This document shows, piece after piece, positions 1 to 11,350 of a stretch of DNA of 64,000 nucleotides. Under the pieces are notes generated by a model. It had not been told where the DNA came from. It made no database searches and worked only from the letters and a program-made list of their open reading frames with translations. This DNA is from Siphonodentalium dalli (Eukaryota > Mollusca > Scaphopoda > Gadilida > Siphonodentaliidae), in assembly GCA_032622095.1 (NCBI GenBank), contig CP136063.1, positions 65,981,897-66,045,896 on the forward strand, given 5' to 3'. A program made the translations under genes and the position numbers. The first letter of the stretch is position 1; every line of letters begins with the position of its first letter.

Positions 1-119
1 AGGAGCCGGTTCCAATGATATCCATATGTGTATGGTTCTATTGAGACAGGCCGAAGATAGTTTAGGCGGTTGAAGCTTTATTTGGCCGGTTTTGGCCGGT
101 TTGTTGGGTAAAGGGTTAA
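1..119. mobile_element. piggyBac-type MITE family A, right end only
   Basis: The segment matches the right parts of the complete copies at 14209, 30481 and 58448, and ends with the inverted terminal repeat TGTTGGGTAAAGGG followed by TTAA at 116-119. The left part lies outside the window. TTAA target duplication and a CCCTTT-starting end are hallmarks of piggyBac-superfamily elements; no transposase is present, so it is non-autonomous. Confidence 0.8.
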
Positions 120-570
120 TGCAAAAGATGCTCAAAATTATCACTTCTAATCTTTTTACCCGACCAACAACTGGTATCCCAGCTATCTTTTATTACATAT
201 ATTGGAACTTCTGTCTGCGCTATAGACTCGAAAACTGCTTGACCGATCCAACTCAAATTTGTTATGTAGGCCTTCTTTGATCACGGGAACAATATGGGTG
301 GGTCAAATTTCATGTGTGACCTGTCCTTGACCTCGCTCATATAGGTATGTTTCTGGACCTATCAAACAATAGTTTGTCTAGCCGCTGTACATTATTCCCA
401 GACTGAGGCGATCACGAAAAATTCCACAATAACCCTGGACAAAGTCGGCCATATTAACTGTCATCTCCCTGTTTTTTTCTGCAGAAACATTTTTATGCAC
501 GGTTATATTGAAGTCTTAACAATAGTGCATCATATAGACAAGAGAGACTTAAAAGATTTTGCACCAGAAA
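120..570. other. No recognisable gene
   Basis: AT-rich sequence with only short open frames. I see no domain, splice pair or repeat shared with the rest of the window. Confidence 0.4.
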
Positions 571-574
571 CCAT

Positions 575-965
575 TAATATGACCAATCAATCATGCTTTC
601 ATCATTGCTATGGATTAAAGAAGGTATATTATATTGAACGCTTTGGTGATGTGTTGTCCATAGGCAGATTAAATGGGCTAACCCAGTCTGGTTTTTTTTT
701 AATAAGGCTCAATGTATGCATCGTCCACAAGCAGATTAAGGGAGATAACCCAGCCTGCTGTTTAAATAAGACTGATGTTTGTGTCGTCCACAGGCAGATT
801 AAAGGGGCTAACCCAATCTGGTTTTTTAAAAAGGCTCTGATGTATGTGTCGTCCACAGGCAGATTAAGGGAGATAACCCAGCCTGTTTATGACTAGCAGA
901 CACTCTATACACCTGAATCTCTGAGGGGAGTTAATTAACCCAGTCTGGTTGTTAATAGCAGACAC
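575..965. repeat. Dispersed repeat containing a 64-bp minisatellite (copy 1)
   Basis: Four units of about 64 bp, each with 'tccacaggcagattaa', start near 650, 714, 778 and 842. They alternate between a 'gggctaacccag' type and a 'ggagataacccagcctg' type. The array ends in 'agcagacactctatacac'. The same leader (gaccaatc.atcatgctttc), units and tail recur at 13380-13745, so the array moves or is duplicated as part of a larger element. Confidence 0.8.
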
Positions 966-1342
966 TCTATACACGGCTGCTTCTCATGTTGTGGGATGTA
1001 ACTTGAAAAACTTACCATATTTAAAGCACACTGAAACATTTCACAATACTTCATGTTTATACGATTCTGATGTTCCTAACATTCAACAATGTGCTTTTAA
1101 TGCCAGACATGGGTCATATTAAGCTAAACTTCACTAAATGTTTATCCAAACTATCAGGGACCTTGATTTAAATTATTTGGCCAAGCTGATGGAATTTACC
1201 ATGCAAAAAGCTCTTTTGAGTTTTGCATGAAAGCCAAAAACCATCACAGAGCTTGGCTATGTTAACAGATCGCTTTATTCACCACAGCCGATGAAATATT
1301 TGTGCAGTTTGAAAGCTGCGGACCACACAATTGACTTTCTAA

Positions 1343-2920
1343 ATGGTGCTCAAATGTCAAAACTCCAAATTTTTAATTACAATTTTGATATCAGCTTTAA
1401 TTAGCTGTATGCCCTTTATCTTACCAAAAATTCAATCGGACGTAATAATCACACATATAGAACATGAAGCCTCTCAAATTGTCCTTACATTTAGGGAAAA
1501 CAGAATCAATTCTGTTTGGGTCTGGAAAGAAACTTGTATAAAACACTCTGAACTGAGTGTCTGCTTTGATGGCGTTGACATCGAACCAACTAAATCTGTT
1601 AAATATTTGGGGGTGTTCCTGGATCAGAGGCTTAATGGAGAAATGATGGCAGAGCATGTTCTAAGTAAGGTAAATGCAAAACTGAAATTTTTATACAGAA
1701 AAGCTAACTATATGAATGAAAAATGCAGAACTTCTAATTAATGCTCTTATTCAATGTCATTTTGACTACTCAAATGGTTTTTGGTTCTCTAGTCTGACAG
1801 TAAAAACCAAAAAGCGTCTTCAAGCATCTCAAAATAGACTTGTCAGATTTATCATGAAACTAGATCGCATGACTCATATTGGTTATAATGAATTTAAACA
1901 TGTTAAATGGCTGCCAGTGAGTGATAGGGTAGACTTCATAAAAATACTGATGGAACTAAAATTCTCGGAAAAGAAAGCGCCAGCATATTTAGATAATAAT
2001 TTTGTATTAGCTAGTACTCATTGTACATATGTAACTCGTTCAGGGACCCATAAATATTCATTACCCTCTGTTAAATCCAAGGACATCCACAGTTTCTATT
2101 ATACAGGAGCGAAACTGGGAATGGCGGGCTAGATAAAGCATACCAATCTCGTACCCCATTTCATCTCAAACACTGGAAATTTTGCATTAAACATCACCTA
2201 CTAGAGAAATTGATGAAACAAAAAAAAACAGTATTTGGCTGGCCAGTTGCATATATTGTCACTGCTGCCTGTATTTCGGGTTTCCATTTTTCGGTCATGG
2301 ACAGGCCAGTCCAAAGCCGGCATTACATGGAAGTAGTGTGTATATGCAGGTGGCGAAGAGCTGTTGAAGTTCATTTAATACTTGTGTATTGATTTATTTT
2401 ATCAGCTTTTCCTCTCCGTATAAGTCTCATTATGAAATGGCTTTTATTTAATTCATTTTTATTTTAAATACTTTTATACATTGTGCTCCGAAGTTTTGAA
2501 CTTCACTCACTGTCCATGTGCCGAAAGCCACCAGGGACCGCAATGTTATTAAGTTCTGATTTAGAGAACTGTTTGCGTTATCCCCGATGGTCTCAGGTCA
2601 CATGAGTATTTCTATTTTTATACTGATTTATGCCACATAATTTACCTTATATTCTGACGGCAACCTCTATAAAATGAATTAATTCTTGAGAAAATTGATA
2701 TATTCTCTTATATATCAATTATTTGCACAGTCTGAACTTTATCTGTCTTATCAGAACCCTACATACATGTATAACATATGTATATTTGATATAAATTATT
2801 ATAATTATAATATATATACTGTTATTGTATCATATTTATTCAACTTATAACATATGTACCATGTGATAATTGTACACATGTATACCCTGAACGATCAAAA
2901 TAAAATTTAATCTAACCACT
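1343..2920 (+). pseudogene. Non-LTR retrotransposon (LINE) 3' fragment, reverse transcriptase C-terminus
   Basis: The frame at 1343-1741 ends with a block containing KYLGVFLDQRL, and the next frame (1716-2132) continues with a conserved-looking HFDYSNGFW and WLPVSDRVDFIKI. These are typical of the region after the YADD motif in jockey/CR1-like reverse transcriptases. The YADD core and endonuclease are missing, so the copy is 5'-truncated, as usual for LINEs. A frameshift lies at about 1716-1740 and another near 2110, where the final GAKLW-like motif breaks. The AT-rich 3' part ends near 2920 in an A/T-rich tail. I cannot assign the clade with certainty. Confidence 0.75.
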
Positions 2921-2924
2921 GTTC

Positions 2925-3815
2925 TGCACTCAACATTCCTAATTGTGATATCTCAAATTACCATGGTCTGCAGTCAACATGCCAAATCATCAAAACATCA
3001 CTCAGAAGTCAGTGAAAACCCTCTTTCTGTCTCCAGATGTCCTTCAACTGATATTCGCAATTCACTGAGGTCCCTCGAAACTGGCAAAACACAAAACTTT
3101 AAACAAGGAAAGTGGTGTATATTGACTAGTTAATATAACGAATAATGGCTTAATTCATCAATTATATTTGCGGAGGTCCCTTTTGCAGAGATTGAAAACG
3201 TCAAGAATTTGAATAGGTCCCAATATACATGCATATTCCCGTAAGCATGCCTGGAGATCCCCTTTAACTTGTGAATAAGAGGACCAAGCTACCACAACAG
3301 TGTATCGACATAGTGCATCTGGAAACTTTAGTGCAGTCATCCGTTCATACAGAAAGTCATCCATACTATAAGTAAGATCCCAATCGTGAGAATTTATAGA
3401 TGCTCGGCATCAAACATTTTGCTGCAGTCACCAAAATGCTGCCACCATCATCTTATAACCTGGTATAAGTGCCCTGACAATGGCATGTTTTAAGCATCTG
3501 GCCATGACATGGAAACAAAGAAACGACAAACCAGTATTTCCCGGACCATCAATTCCTTTAAACTAAATCGCAATCACGATTCAAATGCTCCATCGCGACG
3601 CCAATCATCAGCTCGGACGAAGAAAAGGCAATAAAAAAATTGAGTATCTTTCACCTTCAAAGAACTTAAAAAGTTTAGTTGCACTCTTCATCTGCAGTAA
3701 AATGTAAGACACCAACTGTATGACATCGGCATGACAACAGCCGAGAGTAAATCTCTAACTGATGAAATCTACGGTTAGCAAGGCATCACTTCCGCGCACA
3801 CAAACAATATTAGAG
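2925..3815. other. No recognisable gene
   Basis: Only short, unsupported open frames. It may hold the eroded 5' part of the MULE-like fragment that starts near 3820, but I could not identify a motif. Confidence 0.35.
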
Positions 3816-3819
3816 TATA

Positions 3820-4045
3820 GAATAGAGCGAGCCGAGACCACGATTGATTCAATTGCACTGAAATTCAAGGATTACTTCTAGACAAGATTGGCCCCTGTCC
3901 TAAAACAAACTTTGGGAAGTCACATACTTCAGTATTAAAACAAACCGAAACATCATGGATCAATAACAACTGTCAATCAATGAATCGCATCCTCAAACAA
4001 GCAATCAACTGGAAAGTAAAACCATTAGCAGAACTTGTAGGAAGG
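3820..4045 (+). pseudogene. MULE-type transposase fragment (E-block), catalytic Glu replaced
   Basis: One frame reads TSWINNNCQSMNRILKQAIN, then a tract like NWKVKPLAELVGR. It aligns by eye with the better preserved copy at 32.68-32.77 kb (TNNNCESINNVIK followed by DWKIVRLTDLIDRL). In the MULE family the Glu of this block is the third catalytic acid of the DDE triad; here it reads Gln (CAA at 3974-3976). A weaker upstream tract (ETTIDSIALKFKDYF, then TAG) is in keeping with the transposase helical region. Stops and missing upstream domains show it is dead. Confidence 0.6.
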
Positions 4046-4440
4046 TGTGTGAAGTTAGTTTGGCGTTCGTTTGACATTTGTGTGAAGTTAGTTAGGCGTT
4101 CGATGTTCGACTTGGAAAAATTTCATTAAAAATCCAATTTCGGATTTTGGCAATTTCGTGCTCCCCCGCTAAAATTTTGTCTCAGATTCCTCGGTTTTCC
4201 CATTTTCCAGACCATCGCTGGACTTTCGACTCAAAGTATATAATGCCGCTACAGAGGGGACAGGCCATGTTTATTGACAGATCGACCAAATTTGGTGAGG
4301 AAGTGCGCCCCCTGCAATATTCTTCATAACCAAACACACGGGTCGCAGACTGTTGCCGATTTCAAGATATTAAGAAAAAATTGAATGTCAGGCTGGCTTT
4401 AAGACTGGCGTTAGGCGGTCGACTTAGAAAAAATTCGAAT
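4046..4440. repeat. Short degenerate direct repeats between two gene fragments
   Basis: The strings 'gtgtgaagttag' and 'ttaggcg.tcgacttag.aaaaatt' recur at 4046-4115 and 4400-4465, suggesting an inserted or locally duplicated piece. No coding content recognised. Confidence 0.35.
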
Positions 4441-5270
4441 GTCAGGCTGGCTGGTGTGAAGTTGGAGCAGAAGTTAAGGAACTTGTTGCTTACAACGCAT
4501 ATAATAAGAGTTTTGGAAGCATCTGATAATGAGCTTAGCGTTGGAAACAGAACACCACAGACAACTGCAGTATTGCAGAAGATAGCATCTGAAATTATAC
4601 AGAAAGAGTTTCTACACCGCGACATAATAGCTGGGTGATATTACAGGCATAGACATTCAATGCAGCTCATGATGGATTTATTCAGTCTGTTAGTGGGCTC
4701 CCATTCAGTATGATTTGCTTCTCGAAAGATCAGTTGGAAGTTCGGATACTGGACTCAACATATATTTCGATGCCACCGGAGGAGTTGTGCAGAATATTCC
4801 AGGACAAAAGTGACCCCTTCTTTACTCTGCAGTTGTAAAACTCGATGGAACACCGTGCACAGCTGCAGATTTTGTAACAACAAGCTACGATGTTCCATCT
4901 ATAATAAACTTTTTAATGAGGTTACGGCATAGTTACGCAAAAACGATGAACGATCAACTGCAACCAAAAGAATCTAGGTTGAATTCAGTTGGGCGATAAT
5001 ACAGAGCTGTCTCGTTGCGTTCAACGAAGCACAAGTGAAGGCGTACCTCAGCATTTGCTGGAAGGCTATCCACAATAAACTAACTTCTGCCCAACTGGAC
5101 AAGCTTACGGTCATCCATCTTTGCACGGCGCATATGATCAAACTGTTTGGAAATAATATAACCGACTTGTACGGCCGGAAGAAAAAACGGAAACGTGAGA
5201 CGATTCTCCATGTGTTTTTGCAGCCTTGCAAAACACAACCAACATGGGGGAAGTTGACAAATTGATAACG
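4440..5270 (+). pseudogene. Transposase-like (DDE-type) part of a TE-derived multi-domain gene
   Basis: Reading across frame changes gives blocks in the order expected for a widespread, unnamed invertebrate gene family: QTTAVLQKIASEIIQKEFLH (about 4555-4618), GFIQSVSGLPFSMICFSKDQ (4670-4730), FDATGGVVQNIPGQK (about 4768-4812, candidate first catalytic Asp), ADFVTTSYDVPSIINFLMR (about 4860), EFSWAIIQSCLVAFNE (about 4980; the family usually has an acidic residue plus F-S-W here) and HLCTAHMIKLFG (about 5118; a C-x2-H-like pair). Several frameshifts and an in-frame TGA after GQK mark it as a pseudogene. The family assignment rests on motif memory. The next block lies at 5594. Confidence 0.55.
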
Positions 5271-5593
5271 GACATTTTTTACCGTCGTCAAATCTGAATA
5301 CTAAATGAAAAGAATAGCATGGCTGAAGACTACAATTGGCAACCAAACTAAATGCTACCAAAATGAAGTTATCCAGGAGAAGGAAGAAGGCCAGACTGAG
5401 GATGTCAAAGGCGACGTATTCATAGATGAATGAACTATCAACGAAAATTCTCCGTTCTTTCGACACTAACAAAATTGATTCGAATATTAAAATATCCAGA
5501 AAATCTGACATGGCAAACGACCTATATGCAACAGAAGTAGCAGAATTATTACTTAATAAATATGGCGGAATCTATCCCCTTTGAAGTGGAATA

Positions 5594-6643
5594 ATGCTAA
5601 ATTCTAGTGACCAGCAATGCTATGACGAATTGAGTGGAGATACAGATGGAGAATCTTGGAAAATAACGAGGGATACCAATGCTCCTGTAGAGGCCTGGTT
5701 TAAAGTCGTTAAAACAGAATATTATACGGAAAGGAAAGTTAAGGCCAGCAAAATTCATATTGGCAATCAAATCAACTGTCCAGAGCATTTCTAAAGACAA
5801 AAAGTATGGCCCAGATAAGAGAAAAAAAGAAAGAAAATGGAGCTCCTGTACCATGATCTCCAACAAGAAAAGTGGAGCCGAACACCGAGCAAGTCCACAC
5901 AAAAAAACAATAAAGTCACAGTTAGGTTCAGCAACGAAAACAAAATCTTCTGAAGTTAGCAAGAAGATAGAAACTCCAATGAAACCTACACAAAAGGCCT
6001 TGGGTGGAGAAGGAATTGAAGAAAATGCCAAGTAAATCAAGAAGCAAAAGAAGTCGAAATGGGAAGACAACAAAACTACAGATTAAGAAACAATTGCGAG
6101 ATAAATCCAGTGTGCAAGCTTGTGACAACGTTAAGAAAATAAGGAAGGAAAAACATGAACGTACAGTGTCACAAAACACTGAGAAAACCAAGACAGCCGC
6201 AATAGATGTCAGTGCAACAATGCGACCTGTCAGTTTGAAGGACTTACTAGCAGTCCCAATGTGGGGAGGAAATTTAGGTGAAATTGATTTACGAAACACG
6301 TGCACTGTCAACAATTGTCTTACCACCATGTTGATAGCTTACCACACAGACGAAAAATTCAAACAACATTTAGTCGACAGCACTAATAACGATGTATTTC
6401 CCAGATTGCTAACAGCTATCTATTTCATGAAAAACAGAGTTTACCCAGGCAAAGATGGCATGGTACCCACCAACAAATCCAGATGATGGGTCTGTCGATT
6501 ATAGAGGCACAGAGTATACTATGTTCGCATCTCAAGTGGCACAGACGCTAGTTTACGACCGACAGAACCAATGCAGCAACCGCCTATGCCCATGCGGTAT
6601 AAACTACACTCAGACAGATGCATTGAAAACGACGTTGATTTAA
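5594..6643 (+). pseudogene. Same TE-derived gene: E-block, Lys-rich linker and peptidase Cys-box
   Basis: 5594-5794 contains DTNAPVEAWFKVVK, whose Glu is a candidate third acid of the DDE triad. A very Lys/Ser-rich linker follows (about 5800-6200, split over two frames). At 6260-6330 the frame reads GEIDLRNTCTVNNCLTTML, resembling the Cys-box of papain-like ubiquitin-specific proteases (an N-T-C motif followed by a helix). The frame changes again near 6455-6475 into YPPTNPDDGSVDYRGTEYTM. The presence of a Cys-box here and a His-box at 7.7 kb suggests a DDE-like plus protease-like protein. It is broken by at least three frameshifts. Confidence 0.55.
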
Positions 6644-6779
6644 TATATATATACACGTCAAGACTGATAGTCTATGTACATATTATCCAGTGTACTATAT
6701 ACACATGTTCAATGTCCTGCGACATATATATCTTTATTTATCCTCCATATATAATGAAGATATAAGGAGGTGGCCACTA

Positions 6780-7812
6780 TAGGAACGCTTCTAATTGCAA
6801 ATGGTTAATGGTCGAGTTTGTCGGGATTTGTTCGAATGAGCATATAGGGAGTTATACCATTCCAGGAACTGCCTGCCTACGAACAGTGGACCCATTCAAA
6901 GAGGAATCGACGATTGGCTAAGCCCGAAACCCATAGACGAATGTGGAGCCAAGTACGAGGGAAAGCTTACAGATGCACAGAGGAAGCACTGTTTTATGGA
7001 CAGAACATCGATTGGGCCGCCAGGGCGAGAGATTACTCAGTGAGTATATCCTAAATGTTTGACATTTACATTTATCTCATCATGGGAAGGCATGCTGTCG
7101 TTTTGCATTTTGTGATAATTATCTTGAATAATAAAACATCTCAGTTTAGATAAGTGATGACCGAGTGCATGCTATGTTAAATTAATGACTGAATGCAAAG
7201 CATCCAATTTTCCACTAAACTTCGTCGACACAACTCAAACTTTACTTGTATAACGGTGCTGATTATTGTTTTAACCGAATTACCATTTCGAAACTTTCTT
7301 AATGATTGTTATGCGTCGACTACACGGAATTGCTACATCTTCGCAATCTTCATTTCAAAATGTTATAAGAAAAACAGATCACTCCACTAATGGCCACTAA
7401 TTTGTTTCATTGTCTTCATTCCATAATCAACTTGACCCAATTGTCATTGGCATTCGTATTTTGCAGGTACTCATATCATTGTGATGGAGAAAGTATTCAG
7501 ACTATTTCACTTCCAGTTAGAAACCCACCACCAGTTATTGTTATTGAAGCGGCATCTCTCATAGCTAGCAATGATTTAGTAGGAGACATATTTTTGCTCG
7601 AAAGGTTTATTCGAATTGGCAACGAAACATACAGACTGTGTGGAGCAAATCACTTCAAACCACCTGGAGGGGGTAAATCTAAAGTTAAAGATAAAGTAAA
7701 ACAACACAAGGGCCTTGGGCATTTTTATGCTATTTGTGTCACAGAAAATCATGGGTACCTGTACTACGACGGCTTTGATAGTGAGCTCAAACCAATACAT
7801 ATAACATATTGA
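6780..7812 (+). pseudogene. Same TE-derived gene: last two exons, peptidase His-box
   Basis: The upstream exon frame reads KPIDECGAKYEGKLTDAQRK and ends at 7039 (ACTCA|gtgagt). The intron is 7040-7466, with a pyrimidine-rich end (attttgcag). Joining gives a complete CAG codon, and the frame continues without a break to a stop at 7810-7812. The last exon contains ERFIRIGNETYRLCGANHF and GHFYAICVTENHGYLYYDG. The latter resembles the catalytic His region of papain-like ubiquitin proteases (G-H-[FY]-x-[AS]). The perfect phase match supports a real ancestral intron. Function of the family is unknown to me. Confidence 0.6.
7040..7466 (+). other. Intron of the DDE/peptidase-like gene
   Basis: Donor CA|gtgagt at 7040 and acceptor ttttgcag|G at 7466. 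CA + G rebuild a Gln codon and keep both flanking frames open. This is the best supported intron in the first 10 kb. Confidence 0.65.
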
Positions 7813-8121
7813 AAAACATCAGATACAAAATAAATGAAGACAACATTTGATCGGACCATAAAGTGATATTTTCTATGACAATGTATGAGAGCCCCATTCT
7901 GGATGCACTCATGTTTTCAAGAATAACGAAGTTAAAATCCTCGAAATGTTCTAAACAAAATTGTGGATCTGAATCGCACTGGTCTCCTGTATTTGTAAGC
8001 TGATGAATCGTGTGAATTTAAGATGTCTGTGTATACGAAATGTTTAAATAACTTATTGCGTCCGAAAATTTGATGTTGAGAGTGAACATACTATAGTATG
8101 CTCTGAATGACTAAACAACTT

Positions 8122-8650
8122 TAAAGGTGGATTATCTCTTTGTAAACGTGTATTATATAGTTACCGGGGTATAAAATATTAGATTTGAATCGAAGACTCC
8201 TGTCCGGAAATGCTTCTATCGATCAATATTAATTTTATTTCGAATATTTTCTGGTCTAAAAAGGTGTGTTTGTTCAGCTAACGAACAATGGTGGTTACTG
8301 TTAACAGAGACCAGAAATTATATTGTGCAATTTTGTCACAAATAAACGTTAATTATACTCATTATCGCTTATATCTGTGGAACAAAACAATACAAACAAC
8401 CAATCTGTGACATTTGACATTCGTTGTGTAGCCGTAGGAACAGCCCAGTGCTCTATATCGCAATACGGTCTCATCCGAATGGTCGGTTCTAAAAATAGTA
8501 ACATAAATGGGCCCGATTTAATATTCGAAATAAAATCAATATTAATTGATAGAAGCTTTTCCGGACATAGGTCTTCAGTTCATATCTATTATTTCATACC
8601 CACGCAACCATTTAAAATTTGTTATTTAAAGAGATAATCCATCTTTAATG
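8122..8650. mobile_element. Foldback element with arms of about 130 bp
   Basis: The left arm starts 'ttaaaggtggattatctctt' (8122) and runs to about 8255; the right arm (about 8520-8650) is its reverse complement, ending 'gagataatccatctttaa'. Arms share tracts such as 'tccggaaatgcttctatc' and 'aatattaattttatttcgaa', with scattered mismatches. A single arm of the same family lies at 28306-28420. No transposase. The TTAA-like ends suggest a TTAA-targeting MITE, unproven. Confidence 0.7.
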
Positions 8651-8748
8651 GTAAAAGGAAAGTAATCTTACATTTTAGGTAGCTATCTACATGTATATTA
8701 TATTTTGCTTACTGTAGGGATGTTTGACAAGGATTTCTTCCACTTTAT

Positions 8749-8971
8749 TTAACCCTTTGAGTGCCAGGTCCGATTTTTGTATCAACCCATGTACCCTGTG
8801 CCAATGCATTCTCTTATATATGCGAGTCGACCATAGGTCGCCTCGCATATATAAGAGAATGCATTGGCCTAACCCAAAAAAAAAAAATTCATTTTTTAAT
8901 TTCTTTTTAGGGCACTCTACAGACCATAAATCAGTTTGGATGAGATCGGCCCCTGGCACTAAAAGGGTTAA
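8749..8971. mobile_element. piggyBac-type MITE family B
   Basis: TTAA at both ends (8749-8752 and 8968-8971), with terminal inverted repeats CCCTTTGAGTGCCAGG and CCTGGCACTAAAAGGG. It carries one 67-bp near-perfect palindrome (8801-8867) preceded by 'ccctgtg'. No coding capacity. Confidence 0.85.
8801..8867. repeat. 67-bp palindrome module
   Basis: Starts CCAATGCATTCTCTTATATA and ends with its reverse complement around a GTCGACCATAGGTCG-like centre. The same module occurs in family A and family B MITEs at 14221, 16457, 30512, 30660, 58479 and 58626, in both orientations. Confidence 0.9.
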
Positions 8972-9311
8972 TTGTATGTTTGACAAGGATTTCTTCCACT
9001 TTATTTAATTGTATGTTGCTATCATTCTGACTTTTCAACTTATTTTTGATTCAGTTTGCTTTATTTGATTATGTAATTTTCTAGTCCAACATATGAATAG
9101 CCTATATTAGTTATGAAACATGTTTCATAATCAAATTTCAAAAAGTTGCCTTCAGATTGACAAATCAACATCTCTCACAAAACATTGAACTCTTATGAGA
9201 TATAAATTGATTGTTTTACTTTTGCATATAACATTTTTATAGCAAAGCAAAATTTTTCTTATGTAGATGATATAGATCCACAACCATATTCGATTAAAGA
9301 ACGATTCTTTA

Positions 9312-9545
9312 ATGTTGAAGCATTGCTCGTTACCGGGCAATGAGGAGATGAAGGAGAATTCATTTCCAAACATGGTGTTGCTTTGGTATGTCGGATTGAA
9401 AGCCATCGAGTCCATAAACCAGGGAGAGGTAATGTTCAGGACAACAGCCAGATTCAATGAGCCAAAACCCGTCAGATGTAGCAAATTGGTAACAACCTTC
9501 CTGCCTGAAGATGCCAGGTCTAGATTAGAAGATAACTTGAATTAA
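9312..9545 (+). CDS. Unrecognised open frame, possible exon remnant
   Basis: Seventy-seven codons containing NMVLLWYVGLKAIESINQGE and KLVTTFLPEDARSRLEDN, with a composition like real protein rather than random AT-rich translation. I know no family for it and see no clean splice donor after it. It lies between two fragments of the same TE-derived gene family (4.4-7.8 and 10.3 kb) and could be a piece of a related gene. Confidence 0.3.
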   Translation: MLKHCSLPGNEEMKENSFPNMVLLWYVGLKAIESINQGEVMFRTTARFNEPKPVRCSKLVTTFLPEDARSRLEDNLN

Positions 9546-9928
9546 TTTCTTTTGAAAATTGATTTACGAATTTGGGCATATAGTTAGCTGGAGATCATTT
9601 AATTTAACATAAGCAAATTAAATATTTTTACATTTACTTGCTATGTTGATTAGAGAAGAATGGTCTTTGTTTATTTGTTTTTTGAAATGTCATTCGCAAA
9701 CAAAATAGGTGGCATCATTTGGAGTTTCTAGTTTGCCTCATAAAAAAACTCTTATGTTCTATGTATTCACAATAGATTGGTGAAATTATAACTGAACATG
9801 ACAGTATCTGACTAGCGTTTCAACAATTATCTGCATGAATATTAAATTGGTGAATGATAAATAGAATGTATTAATTGAAAGAATTGACATGTGTATCACC
9901 ATCTTCCATTCATAATTTTGATTTACAG

Positions 9929-9989
9929 GACTCCTTGGTGGTGACCCAGATGTTCCAGCTGATCCAGAGGATCCATCTGATATACAACG
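9929..9989 (+). CDS. Possible small exon, acidic
   Basis: Acceptor 'gatttacag' at 9928 and donor 'caac|gtaatt' near 9989 bound an open stretch reading LLGGDPDVPADPEDPSDIQ in one frame. Bounded open frames this short can arise by chance. No function can be given. Confidence 0.25.
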
Positions 9990-10150
9990 TAATTAAAATA
10001 TTTCAAATGAATTAAAATATTTAAAGTCGCTACCTGATTAACCATTCATATGCGTTTGGTACATTTTTCAAGTCAAATAAATGCAAAAATCCAAAATATG
10101 CTGCGGTTTTCTACTGGGACTTTAAATCATTTGTATCCCTGGTATCTCAG

Positions 10151-10220
10151 AAATCATATGATGGCATTTTGTAACACTTGTAACGGTGTTACAAAATGCC
10201 TAGTGGAGGAAACATGTACC
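10151..10220. repeat. Small dispersed inverted repeat
   Basis: 'ggcattttgtaacacttgtaa' faces 'ggtgttacaaaatgcc', followed by 'tagtggaggaaacatgtacc'. The reverse complement of this block, including the 'ggtacatttttcctccacta' edge, is at about 30048-30095. Confidence 0.6.
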
Positions 10221-10329
10221 GGTTTCATGCAGTATCTAATATCCATAGCCAATTAATCGATCAGCAAGTCTCATGGTGTGCAAATTTATTTTCCAATTCA
10301 TATAAATGCCGCTAAACTGTTTTCACATA

Positions 10330-10560
10330 TTTACGGAGGTGATGTTAAATACAGTCTTTCAATGGAGATGAGAACAGATTAATCAGTCTGTTAGTAGGTT
10401 CCCATTCAGTGTTATAGGCTTCTCAAAAGATCAGTTAGAAATATTAAAGACCGACAAATTCTGATGGGCGACTCCTGACAACGGCGGAGTTGTGCAGAAC
10501 ATTCCTGGACAAAAGATAGCCCTTCTCTACTCTACAGTTGTTTCTTATCAGTTTGTCATG
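10330..10560 (+). pseudogene. Second fragment of the DDE/peptidase-like gene family
   Basis: Reads SVSRFPFSVIGFSKDQLEI and then GGVVQNIPGQKIALLYSTVV, paralogous to 4670-4840 (FSMICFSKDQLEV and GGVVQNIPGQK). The candidate catalytic F-D-A-T is not intact here. Only this core block is preserved, and flanking DNA gives no further motif. Confidence 0.5.
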
Positions 10561-10639
10561 GATTCTGTCGAAAAAGGTGAACATCTTAGTACGGACGGAT
10601 ATTTGATCGAAACGAGAATGCTTCCATGAGATCTTCCTG

Positions 10640-11340
10640 TTCTGTCATTGGTAGAAAAGGCATTCAAAGAAGACAAAATGTGTTACATTAATCAGAAAAC
10701 GTAAGAAAAAATTCATAATACCAAAGCTTAATAACCCGGTTAAAAAAAGTTTGGGGCACAACACTGCTGTTTTTACGCCCAGAAATTGCGGAAAGCAGAA
10801 GTAGCATGAATAAGCAGTTCTTTTAAAGAATTGACGGCGATTTACAACAAGTCTTTTGCAATATTTCAAATTATTCTTATCGACAAGCAATAGAACACCA
10901 CGATAAACTCATTCAACTCAATCAGATCGCTAGTCCTAAATATATATCTGCAATAAATAATAACGATAGCCCAGGCACAGAGCCCGTTCTATTTGATAAT
11001 CTGTCCACTACCAGGTTGTAATAGAGCAAAAGAAGAACTTCTGAGGAAGGTCATTTCTAAAGTAATAATTAGTAAATTAGCTTGGTTAAGATCGTGTTTC
11101 TCTCCTACACAAAATATGTTGCTATACATACTATTACGTTGAGTTGACAAATCTGATATTGTTAATCATAATTTTGGGTAGCGATCAGATTAGTAACCTC
11201 CATATCCTTCTATGTTGCCAATGTTTTTCAGCTTCTTTGTCTTCTACTACACATATGTAGACAGTGATAAGAGCAGTGAATCCGCGATTATGTGCACACA
11301 CCTACTATCCGATATTTCCAAATTTCAGTTCAGCTGATTG
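10640..11340. other. No recognisable gene
   Basis: Short open frames only; no repeat shared with other parts of the window was noticed. Confidence 0.4.
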
Positions 11341-11350
11341 AATTCATACA

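Larger units (their letters stand above)
8719..9006. repeat. 37-bp direct duplication around a MITE
   Basis: The string 'gacaaggatttcttccactt' and its flanks (from 'atgtttg' to 'tttaattgt') occur just left of the MITE (8720-8752) and again just right of it (about 8976-9010). The MITE sits on the TTAA of the first unit, so a tandem duplication probably preceded the insertion. Confidence 0.7.

Noticed and set aside
649-900. Regular 64-bp array considered as CRISPR-like
   Set aside because: Units are directly tandem without unique spacers, and the DNA is eukaryotic.
4974-6329. Minus-strand frames of 105-158 codons in the 5-6.3 kb region
   Set aside because: The plus strand shows ordered transposase-like and peptidase-like blocks. 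The minus translations are Phe/Leu/Ser-rich complements of the Lys-rich linker.
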